Positions 1 to 8,982 are shown, counted from the stretch's first letter. The stretch: DNA of 11,991 nt from Pigoraptor vietnamica (GCA_943704525.1 CALSCQ010000282.1:1-11991); one strand, 5' to 3'. Translations and numbers: made by a program. Notes: generated from the letters alone by a model not told the origin.

Positions 1-117
<117 letters not shown>

Positions 118-124
118 CACGCAC

Positions 125-1618
125 CTGCCGGAGCCGACGCGGCCGCCCTGTCCTGGATGAAGCCGCGGAAGGGCGCAAGGCCCGTGCCCGGCCCAATCAT
201 CACAACAGGCGTGGCGACGCTCTTGGGGAGGCGGAAAGTGGAGCGCCGCACGTACACAGGGACCTTCGTGCCTGCATCGCAGAGGGCGAAGAGAGTACAT
301 GTCAGAACGGCCAAAAGTAGAACAAGGATAAAGATAAAGCTACTGTGCCTGTGCATAGGGACAGTCAACACAATGCTCCTGACGAGAATACCAACCGACA
401 GCGAGGTCTCTGAGCCAGTTGGTCGCAACGCCCTTCGCCTCGCGGCCCGTGCTCGTCTTGTACCGCACCACGGCGGCGGTAACGTGGATGCTCTGCGGGT
501 GCGCCTTGGGCGACGACGAGATCGAGTAGTAGCGGCACTGCAGCCGGGGCAGCAGCTCGATCACGTGATCGACGGGCGGTTGCCAGGACGGCAGCATCTG
601 GAGCGCCTCGAGCAGCGTGCGCTGCGTGTTGACGACCCACTCGTGGTACTCCTTCTTGCCCTCCGGCGACGTGATGCGGAGGAGGAGCTCGCGCTCGCTC
701 GCCTCCGACGCATACTCGGCGAGGTCTCGCAGGACGTTCGTGCGGAGAATCGACGTGATGTCGAGGTAGTGGAGAAAGGCGGTGCGGTACGTGCAAGGCA
801 TGGGGAAGGCGCGCTTCTTGTTGCCACCGGCTGCGCAGGCGAGGCCATTGTCACTAAACGGCGGCAGCAACTTATTCAAAGCGCACAAATTCTAAGAGGA
901 CTTCGACTTGCGCGCAACACACGCGTAAGCACCCACCGTCCATGGGCTCCAGAGAGAAGACGGTGTTGGGATTGGCGTTGAGGCGCTTGAGCAGCGCATC
1001 CACAAGTTCGGGGTCGTTCTCGGCATAGATGGCCACGTGATCGCCGGCCTGGTAGCTGCGAGGAAATGTGGAAAAAAGAGACGTGAGGGACAGCGATAGG
1101 AATCGAACCTGAAACTGCCGGATAAGTATCTCCGATGACCAACCTGATACCCGACCCAGCAATGGCCAGTTCAATGTGGCGGCACGAGCGACCGCCGCTC
1201 TTGTGGAGCTCGCGGTTGACAGTGATCGTTGCGAGGAAGGGGTTCTTGGCGTCGTAGGGACTGCGCGAGGGGTGGGTGTTAAAGCGGACGTGGGTTGCAT
1301 GCCACCACCCAAAACACCACGACACACGCAATTCTCAACACAACACGTCGCCTCTTACAACACAATTCCACTGAACGCATATCGCCAGCACAAGGAACTA
1401 CTCGTCACCATTCCCCCCTACACCCCCTCTCTATACCACTCTCCATCTATCGCACTGCGAGGAAAACTCACGGTTGCTGCTTCTCGTAAGACCCGACGCG
1501 GAACATTTCGCCCTTGAAAACAGCCGCAGGCTTCTCATCGCCTTCGAACGTTTTGAGCGAGTACTGGCGGAGGCTGCAAACACGCGAATGCAACAAAAGG
1601 TTGCGTATTTGGATAGAA

Positions 1619-1652
<34 letters not shown>

Positions 1653-3097
1653 GTTCACCCAAACGAACGAACGCATGCATACAGCGAGGCACGCACAGGC
1701 ATACCGACGACGCCTTCAACATTTAACATTGGCGCACCTCTTTTGCTGCGACATGTCCGGCACGGGCAGCCCAAAGTGCGTGCACAGCGCAGGCCACATC
1801 GACGTCTTCCAGTTGACGAAATCCTCCTCAAGGCTGAACGTGCGAGAGGGCGCAAAAGTCAGACATTGCACATATCCACGCGCACACGTTTTAGAGCAGG
1901 AACAGCAGCCTGACGGCCTGAGCCCATAGACTGCGAGAGAGAGAGAGAGAGAGAGAGAGTGTGTGTGTGTGTGTGTGTTCGTTGCACAACAGCACACTCA
2001 CTTTCCGTCGTCGTCGCCCTCCCCGCGCTCGTACAGCCGCTTTCCGCCAAGCTCCTCCAGCCGCTTGTCGACGAGGCGCCCCATCGCATTGTAATGCTCG
2101 TATGTCTTGTTGCCGAGAGCAAAGACCTGCTCGCGGGTGCGGCGACCGATGTTACTGCAGGCATAATATAGGACACTCTTCCACATGGTCGGTCGCACGC
2201 AAAATGCCGCCGAGACCAATGTCCGCAACAACGCACCACAAACGAAACGCCGCTGAGATCGGCGTCGTTGTCCTCCTCGACGAGCCAGTCGTGGAATGCC
2301 TGTGCGCTGTCCGTGGGCTCGCCCTCGCCATACGTCGCAATGCAAAAGATGGCGACGGCGCCGGGGATCTCCTTGAGCCGCGGAAGGTCCGTCTGAAGGG
2401 ACATTCAATTAGACACAGTGAGTGCCGCATATCTGCATAATCGCCACTATAGCACACTCACACATACACATACACCACGCACACACACACACACACACAC
2501 ACACGCACGCATGCACGCACACGTACGCACGCACGCATGCACCACAGATATCGAACGCCAGTTACGGGCTAGCCACGCACCATTTCGTAATCGGCGACAT
2601 CAAAGGCGATGCCCCGGAAGCCAACGAACTGCGCCTCCTTCGCGAGGCGATTGGCGCAGTCCTCCGCAGTGCCCGTCTGCGAGCCATAGAACACGACCAG
2701 ATTCTTGTTCTGCGCGAGCGTGCGAGTAAGTCCTCACCCAAACACAAACCGGCGCAATTCACATCCACATCACTCACGTGACACCACACACAACGGGCCA
2801 GCACACATCACCGGTACCCACAGCTGCCTTCATGCGACCGATGAACGTGTTGTCCTTCGGCGCTGCCTTGGCGCTTGTGCTCGCCGTTGCGGCCGGTTGT
2901 CCCGCCGCCTTCGGAGTTGCCGCGGGCGCTACTTTCGACGCAGCCGTGCCATTTGTGCTCGGCTTGTACGAGGCCTGTGCGGGCGTCTTCGGCTTCTGCG
3001 GCCGCGTGTAAAACAGGAAGACAATGCCGACGATTATCGCGGCAATGATGGCGACGTCCGCCACGTCCAAGCCCGCGACTGTCGCGGCCTCCTCCAT
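125..3097 (-). CDS. POR: NADPH-cytochrome P450 reductase, 10 exons seen, C-terminus beyond the left edge
   Basis: This diflavin reductase passes electrons from NADPH through FAD and FMN to cytochromes P450 on the ER membrane. Exons in transcript order are 3097-2822, 2709-2581, 2392-2237, 2126-2002, 1833-1738, 1573-1472, 1260-1144, 1055-937, 830-396 and 271-125. All phases agree, giving 567 codons. The start at 3097 has A at -3 and G at +4 and begins a membrane anchor ([19 protein letters not shown]), followed by a Pro/Ala/Thr/Lys-rich linker. FMN-domain motifs are [11 protein letters not shown] (about residue 99), [10 protein letters not shown] and [14 protein letters not shown]. The linker/FAD domain shows [29 protein letters not shown] and KGVATNWL. 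The NADPH domain begins with [14 protein letters not shown]. About 110 residues are missing at the C-terminus, judged against the usual length of about 680. It is divergent from the kinase gene, with 472 bp between the two starts (3569 if the kinase starts at 3570). Family identity is very secure. The first donor (gtgggt at 2821) is the least certain junction. Confidence 0.95.
1087..1157 (-). other. tRNA-like segment with perfect B box, possible Pol III relic
   Basis: On the minus strand a 71-nt segment begins GGGTCGG and ends CTGTCCC. These can pair as a 7-bp acceptor-like stem with one mismatch and one wobble. Inside it are an anticodon-like hairpin (TCGGA, 8-nt loop, TCCGG) and a perfect TFIIIC B box, GGTTCGATTCC (1109-1099). 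A T6 run follows at 1077-1072, where a Pol III terminator would be expected. The T stem is only 3 bp, the D arm is poor and the anticodon loop has 8 nt, so this is not an intact tRNA. It overlaps the last 14 nt of reductase exon 7 and supplies the donor of intron 7. It could be a decayed tRNA/SINE fragment or a coincidence. Confidence 0.3.
1620..1649. repeat. Poly(A)30 tract in reductase intron 5
   Basis: Thirty consecutive A on the plus strand, poly(U) in the reductase transcript, lie inside the 1574-1737 intron about 46 nt before its CAG acceptor. It may act as an extended pyrimidine tract. Confidence 0.97.
1935..1979. repeat. Compound (GA)n(GT)n microsatellite in reductase intron 6
   Basis: A GA tract at 1935-1959 passes directly into a GT tract at 1959-1979. 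In the transcript it reads (AC)n(UC)n and lies just after the donor gtgagt of the 1834-2001 intron. Confidence 0.97.
2459..2545. repeat. Imperfect (CA)n tract in reductase intron 3
   Basis: CA-rich simple sequence has a pure core at about 2480-2504, followed by a CGCA/TGCA-interrupted stretch. It fills the middle of the 2393-2580 intron and is GU-rich in the transcript. Confidence 0.93.
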
Positions 3098-3569
3098 TCT
3101 CGCGAATGATCCCCCGTTGCCGAGACACCAAGCAGCACGAGGAGTGGGACGAGCGAGGGAGAGAGCGATGGGTACTGTAGATGACGCAAAGGTGAATCGG
3201 CGGAGCAAAAGGGCGATGTGGTGAGGTGGCAAGTGCCACGCACATGCGCGGTCGGAAGTTGGAGCCGCCGGCGTAACAGTCACCACAAATGGGGGGGACT
3301 CACTCGAACGAATAATTTGAAAAAGGCGGGGAAATTTAGCGCTGCAATTCGGAAAATTTTCCACATTATTTTTCCGCCTGTCGAATTTTATTTGAGTTAA
3401 GCACAGAAATTCCCACACTTTTTTGATTATTTCAATGTAAATCTGCCTCTCACCCGCAGGCGTCTCGCCTGAGTCACGTCGACCAATCACAGCACACCTC
3501 GCGCCTGTCAAAGTGTGAATCACGTGACACATACGGGGTTGTTACCAGGGGCCTGGCCAGCTCACGGCA
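3098..3569. promoter_or_regulatory. Shared divergent promoter between reductase and kinase genes
   Basis: No coding sequence is supported here, although the reductase frame happens to stay open upstream of its ATG. The stretch from about 3300 to 3440 is much richer in A+T than its surroundings. Recognisable sites are: GTGGCA-AG-TGCCAC inverted repeat (3226-3239), palindrome GGAAAATTTTCC (3351-3362), CAGGCG-TCT-CGCCTG inverted repeat (3457-3471), an AP-1/GCN4-type TGAGTCA (3470-3476), CCAAT (3483-3487) and the E-box palindrome TCACGTGA (3520-3527). The last four fall within about 70 bp. No TATA box is obvious. Calling this a promoter is inferred from position; the sites themselves are read directly. 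Confidence 0.6.
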
Positions 3570-6500
3570 ATGCGTTGCATTTTCACCACCCTGTTCCACT
3601 TTTTTCGTTCTGCCATCCCGAACTTGCACGTCGGCAACATGCCTCGTCAAGGGAAGGAGTCTGGGCGGAAGAGGTCTGCGCCCTCTCCCCCTCCCGAGCG
3701 CTCTACTCGACCTCGCACAAGCACGGCGAATATTGCGCTCCCCCAGCGTTCTCTTCGGCCTCGCACTACACACGCACAACCTGCGACACCCCCCGCCCCC
3801 TCTGCCCCCACTCTCTCTTCCGACGCCCCTGCCGTTACCTCACCGGCGCCAGGCAACACGCTTATAGCCTTAATGTACGATGGCGACCGTCATCCATTCA
3901 GGAGCTTCGAAATAGCGACCAAGTTCGTCAAGGACATCATGGGACTCGAACCCGAGGGCTGTCGATATTTTCGCGAGGGGTCGGATGAGGGTCTGGATTG
4001 GGTAGCCTTCACACGTGTCGCGAACGAAGGGGGCGGTTGTTTTCGAGTGGAAGCAGGTAAGAGCTAAGCTGGTGTACGGCGTCCATCAACGTGGAAACTC
4101 TCACCTTCTCAATGTTGCCGTTCTTCTCTTTCTCCTCTTTTCACTGTCCGCTGTCGTGCTGCCGTGACGGCCTTAAACTGTGGCAGTGGCGTTTGTGTTT
4201 ACGCATAGCGTGTCGCCCCATGACCAGTGCCGATACCGACCCGCGAGGGTGTCGAGAACAAACGGTACTTGCAGCTGTTGCGCGCCCAGAAGGCCTCTCC
4301 GTGAGTATCTGCGTTGACATTCGTGTGTTGTCGGCACGTTCGTTTTGTCATGATTTATATTCCAACTAGCTGAAGCATTGCGTGTCTGTCGTGAACTTCC
4401 GCCCGTTTACTGACCCGGTTGACAGCGACGTCAAGAGCGCCACCAAGCTACTCCGGGTGTTCGGGGTATTTCGCATTCCCGGCTATCTCTCGCCGAACTG
4501 GAGCAGCGAACTGCAGGCGTTTTTTCGCATCGAGATGACGGCCTGGCGCGAGGAGTTTAACGCCGTCTTGGCCACGGTGCCTTCCGTTACGAGTCAGCTT
4601 AGCCCTACGCCGTCGTTTGCGGCGACATTCGCGCCTGTGCTCATCGGTGCGCGCCCGCATCTCGCCACGGACACGCTCCCAACTGTCCTCTCGGAATTCT
4701 TCTCGGAGCCCGTTCCTGTCGGCGACGTCTCGCCGGCTGTTGCGCAGGACTGTTTCGAGCGTGCGCTGTACGAGTTACTCGCCGCTCTCTCCACTCCGCT
4801 CGAAGTCCTTGACGCCCCGCAGCTGCACTACGAGCTGTTGTATCCGCTGTTCTCGCTTTTGGCCCGTGGGATCTCGTCGGTTTTGCGCGTGACAGTGGAG
4901 TCGTATCTCAGTGAATACGCCTCGTATGGTCCTGACCGCAAAATCGCCGAGCGCAAAGCGGACATTGTCGCGAAGATCCGGCGGGCGAAGGGCCTGGCGC
5001 CCTTGTTGTTCGTCGCAGTCGATCCGGCGGAGCGGAATGGCGACGAGCACAAAGACCTCGAGAAGATGGCGACGATGATGCTCCTCGCGCTCGACAACCA
5101 CGTGACCCAGGTGCTGCGCGTGGGCAAGGCGACTGACGATGCACACGCTCAAGCGTCGAAGCTGGCAGTTTTTGGCATGTTTGTCAACAAGCACCAGGTC
5201 GAGGTCGTCGCAGTTGCGCCCCGTCGGCGGACTGCGTCCTTGTTGGCTTGGCCCGTCCTCGGCAACCTTGTTGAGGACATCGAGCGTATTGACCTCGTTG
5301 ACCCTTTTACCGGCCTCGTGTCCGCGTCGGGCTGTCGCCGCCTTGCCCATTGGCTCGCGATCGTTCACCGCTACGCCGTGAGCCTAAAGGCAATTCTCGG
5401 CAAGGTGTGGCAAGTTCCGCTGGTCAGGCCGTCTTTTGTGGCGACTGTGCCCGGTTCGTCGAAGGGGCGCGACAGTAGCAAGAAATCAAAGGACGATGCG
5501 TCGTGTGGAAAACCTGCAGCCGGCGGTGCTGAGGGGAAGGCTCGGGCTGTTGCTCTCGACTCGGTCGTGTCGAGTTCGAACATGGAGGAGGCAGCTGCAG
5601 AACTCGCTCAACTTGGTTGGGGGTTTGCGCTTGCGAACGGCCTCACGCTCAATAAGATTGTTCACTCGGTGAGTGAGGGTGTGTTGTCGTTATGTGTACC
5701 CGCTTGCATGTGGACCCAATCGGCCGCTGCATGTGATTGTGAATTCGGTTTCTGTTGTCAAGATTGCTCTGCTTACGACGCAACTCTCGCATTACACAGG
5801 CGCAAAACACTCTGGCCTACGATGCCGACGTGACAGGCACGGGTCAACGATGCTGTGTTGTGGTCAAGAGAGCATCCCACGCAACCGAAATCTCGGTGCT
5901 TGAACGTCTAAAGGGCGTTCCGGGGGTTGTCCCCGTCCTTCTCTCCGGCCACCTCGACGGCGGGTGTTATGTTCTCGTCGAGCCGTGGCTTCGGGAACCA
6001 ACATCTACGTTCCCCAAGACGTGAGTGTTTTGCGCATTGATTGCGGATGTGTGTGTCATTGCGTGACCGTCGTTCCGTCTGCAGGCTCTCCGCTACCTTG
6101 AGGGCGGGCTGCAGGCGCTCGTGGGGATCCACGGCGCTGGCATTGTGCACCGCGATATCAAGCCTGGTGCGGTGCGCTGGGACGGGGAGAGGTACTTCCT
6201 CATCGACTTTGATCTGGCCAAGGCGCATGATGGAAGCGGGCGCATTCCTGGCTGCGTCGGAACGAAGGTTGTATTCCCTCCTCGCATGAACTTCTTGGTT
6301 TGTTTCTTATTGTGTCTGTGTTTCTTTTTTTGTTTTTTTCCCTTCTCCCTTTCTTTTGTGTCATTTGTACTCGTTGACTCGTGTATTGACTGCCTCCATC
6401 CCATTCAGGGCTACATTGCACCGGAAGCATTCGACGTCGACGCCTACATGAGCCCTGCCTCCGACCTGTGGTCTTTGGGACGCACGTTGTGTGCCCTCAC

Positions 6501-6630
6501 GGAGGAAGTTCGCGACGACTTTTTCTGGGAAGATGTTAACGTGATCATCGCGCACCTCACTGCCCGCGACGGAGCCCAACGGGGATCTGCCGCTGACATG
6601 CTATCGCGCGTACGCGCACTGCTTTCGTGA
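3570..6630 (+). CDS. REase-like plus atypical protein kinase protein (FunK1/Crinkler-like), with a phase break
   Basis: Exons: 3570-4056, 4228-4300, 4426-5668, 5800-6020, 6085-6267, 6409-6630. All splice sites are GT-AG. The start may instead be 3639 (A at -3). The N-terminus is basic and Pro/Ser/Thr-rich with two RPRT repeats. Exon 3 is largely helical in appearance. It contains KADIV and then LLFVAVDPAERN, which resembles a PD-(D/E)XK core with the usual E-x-K replaced. A Lys/Ser-rich linker follows. Kinase motifs are CVVVKRAS (beta-3 Lys), TEISVLERL (alpha-C Glu), IVHRDIKPGAVRW, LIDFDLA (DFD rather than DFG), CVGTK/GYIAPE and DLWSLG. No glycine loop is visible, and the catalytic-loop Asn is Ala. 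Exon 4 ends in phase 2 while exon 5 opens in phase 0, so canonical splicing shifts the frame before HRD. The gene may be decayed, or the sequence may have a one-base error. Kinase identity is strong. The nuclease-like assignment is inference. Confidence 0.75.
6268..6408 (+). other. Stop-free 141-nt intron inside the kinase activation segment
   Basis: The intron starts gttgta after the Lys of VGTK and ends at cattcag before GYIAPE. Its length is a multiple of three and it has no in-frame stop, so retention would add 47 residues rich in Phe, Leu and Cys because of a long T-rich pyrimidine tract. Removing it joins VGTK to GYIAPE exactly as kinases require, which is why I call it an intron. Confidence 0.75.
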
Positions 6631-6894
6631 GGGTAAAGTCACCGGGTGCCAAGTAGTGTGTGCTTGTGTTCGCGACGGGGTCCGTACGGTATTCGTGAGT
6701 GTTTTTTTCGTTGTTTTGCATTAACAGACGACGTGTCCTGATCGGTGAAGCACGGATGGGCGGAATGCGTGCTCACACTATAGGATTCGTTGTGCGCGTG
6801 CATGCTGTCGGGAATACAGGGAGTTAGTTAGAAGATTAGGAAGTTATAATTCGTACAAGAAGGAAGCGCACACTAAATATAGCGACCACACGCC

Positions 6895-6941
<47 letters not shown>

Positions 6942-6989
6942 AACCAAGGCAACGCCACCGACGGCCTTAAAGATAAGGCAAAACTCAGC
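6631..6989. other. Convergent 3' flanks of the kinase and Nudix genes
   Basis: This 359-bp gap between two stop codons that face each other holds no supported gene. It must contain the 3' ends of both transcripts. No AATAAA is seen on either strand. A (GT)n tract occupies 6896-6940. Confidence 0.7.
6896..6940. repeat. (GT)n microsatellite between convergent genes
   Basis: About 22 GT units, uninterrupted, lie in the common 3' flank of the kinase and Nudix genes. Confidence 0.98.
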
Positions 6990-7919
6990 TCAGCCGCAGT
7001 TCTTTTCATTTTGCGCTTGGTCACTCAATTGCAGTGCGCGCACTTGGTCCAAAAATGCCGGCAAGTCAAATTCTCCCCTCTTGTGAGACAACGACGGCGT
7101 TGGGGGGCCATCAGGCATCGGCGCCGGCGCTGCGGGCGTTGCCGGGATTGTTCCGGGCGCTACAATTGACCAAAACCCTTCCAGGCGCTTGTTGGAGCTC
7201 AGCGACGAAAATAACGATGCGGCGAATTTCGAGGGAATGTAAGTGCCTTCCGCATGAGGCGCCGAAGCCGCAGCGCGGGATCGAGAAAGAATAAACTTGA
7301 GAGGTATCCAATCGAGGCGTGCGGCAACACACACCACTTCGGGCTGAGGGGGTCGTGGGACTCCTTTAGGCAAATGCGGCGGGGCGGGTGTTGCCAATCG
7401 AAACTCCGCAAATCGCTCGGGAAGGCTAAGGATGGCCGCGCGCGTTTCGGCGGCAAACGAATCACAGCAAGCCATGTAAACCGCAAATTTCCCGGGCTCG
7501 TAATAAAAAGAGGCTGCGGGGCCCCCCGATCGCACTAGGGCAGCCAGTCTGGCGGACCCCTCGCCGTAAGAAAGAGAAGGCCACAGAAGACTGTCGAGAT
7601 GAACATGTTATGAGCAATATTGCGCTGCAAGACGAAGTAGCACGTGTGCGACAAGGGCCACCCACTTGCCAGACTCTTCGAGGAACTCGCGACAGCCGGT
7701 GATTAACGCATCAGTCTCATGACAATCGCGCTTCCCGCCAAGCACATGGTGTGTATACCCCTGCCGCGTGGGAATTTAGTTACAAATAGGGATCAAGCGT
7801 GCTTTTGCAACACATACGGCACACACGCACACACGCACACACACGCGCACACACGCACATGCGCACACATACTCGCACGCACATGCGCACACATACTCGC
7901 ACGCACACACACACTGACA

Positions 7920-7979
<60 letters not shown>

Positions 7980-8174
7980 GCGCGCGCGCACACACACACA
8001 CACACGCACGCACACACACACACACATACACACACACACACCAGAACTCACGTCGGCCTCTTTTCGAGGTTCCCAAGCCAACAATGCAGACGGCACCCCG
8101 TTGACGACATCGCACAATAAGAGCCCGGCAGCCTTGTATGTACTTGGCACGTGACCTACAAGAGGTACCCACAT
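6990..8174 (-). CDS. Nudix hydrolase, complete, 272 residues, three exons
   Basis: It probably cleaves a nucleoside diphosphate linked to another moiety; the substrate cannot be told. Exons: 8174-8052 (donor gtgagt), 7760-7666 (acceptor ggcag, donor gtgggt), 7590-6990 (acceptor gacag, stop TGA). Phases agree, giving 273 codons with stop. The start is the first ATG after an in-frame TAG about 33 nt upstream. Beta strands AAGLLLCD and SALLAWEP precede the Nudix box at residues 49-74: GGKRDCHE, then REFLEESG with the Mg-binding glutamates E66, E69 and E70. The gap between the first Glu and Arg is eight residues rather than the usual seven. After it come PGKFAVYMACCD and PEVVCVAARLDWIPLKFIL, the late strand and WxPL segment common in Nudix proteins. 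The tail (about residues 200-272) is Ala/Pro/Ser-rich and ends in an amphipathic stretch. It is convergent with the kinase gene and divergent from the PX gene. No signal peptide is seen. Confidence 0.88.
7820..8041. repeat. Large compound (CA)n / (CG)6 / (CA)n tract in Nudix intron 1
   Basis: This makes up most of the 7761-8051 intron. It contains two tandem 24-bp copies (7853-7876 and 7877-7900), a pure CA run (about 7920-7977), a CG run of 12 nt (7977-7988), and further CA sequence to about 8041. Purine and pyrimidine alternate almost without break over about 100 nt. In the Nudix transcript it is (GU)n. Confidence 0.97.
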
Positions 8175-8631
8175 TGGACAAATGAGTGCTTCGTCACAAA
8201 GCTGCTAAATGTGAGCCCGTGTGAATAAGATTTGGGTTGACATCGCAAATTTGACCCCTACCGTCCAGGCCTTCGTTCTCCTTCTGCGGCGACATGTCCG
8301 CCACAGTGGCCATCTCGTGTGCCATAACACTGGAGCATGTCAGCGAGCGCAAACAGTATCGCACACGCCGCGGAAGGCACAGAAACACAAGGGACATGGC
8401 TCGTCTATCTCTTTTATAACGACCGCGCAACTTGAAGTACGTTCGCAGGCACGTGACGGTCACCACCTTTGTCCGGAACTGTCATCTGATTCGCCGAAAC
8501 CAAGCGTGGGGCAGTCAGGGGGTCACGCGCCTGGGTCAGTTGGGGCAGTTAATTAGGCCCACGTGGGAAATAACGGCACATTTTTGCCAGCAAATCCAAT
8601 TGAACCTTCGGACCACGCGACCCCACCCCAG

Positions 8632-8748
8632 TGACTATGGGCTGACTATGGGAGATTGGGTTCAGTATGGGCTGACTATGGGCGCAGGGCTGTGCGTGAG
8701 AATGGTGGCTGTTTCCGCCGATTTTTATTACGCGTCGCGATGACTATG
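8632..8748 (+). repeat. TGACTATGGG short repeat cluster
   Basis: Three exact copies lie at 8632-8641, 8643-8652 and 8673-8682, and TGACTATG occurs again at 8741-8748. The first two are spaced 11 bp, about one helical turn, which would suit a repeated protein-binding site. Confidence 0.8.
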
Positions 8749-8973
8749 AAATTTGTATGGGACGCGTTTTATTACGCACCGGGAGTCATCACTTTTTTTG
8801 GGAATCGGGAAGGAAGGCGCTCAATTTTCGCACAGACGCACACACGCGAGGGATTGATTGATTATCTTCACGCTTTCCTTCCCGTTGCGTATTATTCGCC
8901 GCCCCTTTCACGCACACTCTCACGTACACCCTTGCGCTTCCTCTCTACGCCTGTCGCAGCGTCTTTGCCATTT

Positions 8974-8982
8974 TTTCCCGCC
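8974..8982 (+). promoter_or_regulatory. E2F-type TTTCCCGCC box
   Basis: The sequence matches the E2F/DP consensus TTTSSCGC and lies about 360 bp upstream of the PX start. Two ACGCGT (MluI cell-cycle box) motifs lie at 8730-8735 and 8762-8767. Function is inferred from consensus only. Confidence 0.35.

Noticed and set aside
1087-1157. An intact, functional tRNA gene
   Set aside because: The T stem has only three pairs, the anticodon loop has eight bases and the D arm does not form; kept only as a tRNA-like relic.
3221-3235. A proteasome-type PACE element (GGTGGCAAA)
   Set aside because: The match is GGTGGCAAG, one base off, and it lies by the reductase gene, not by RPN3.
4382-5833. A 483-residue open frame as a separate gene starting at GTG
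   Set aside because: It opens with no ATG and runs past a good donor (gtgagt at 5669). Its sequence after 5668 is unlike the kinase that follows in the proper exon at 5800. An acceptor at 4425 joins it in phase to the upstream exon.
6290-6390. A transmembrane segment inside the kinase
   Set aside because: The hydrophobic run comes from the T-rich pyrimidine tract of an intron; removing it joins VGTK to GYIAPE correctly.
7719-8181. Open frames made of Thr-His or Cys-Val repeats
   Set aside because: They are translations of the (CA)n tract in the Nudix intron and not proteins.
8221-8743. Plus- and minus-strand frames between the Nudix and PX genes
   Set aside because: Overlapping frames on both strands, no domain motif and no coherent splice partners; better read as promoter/5' UTR.
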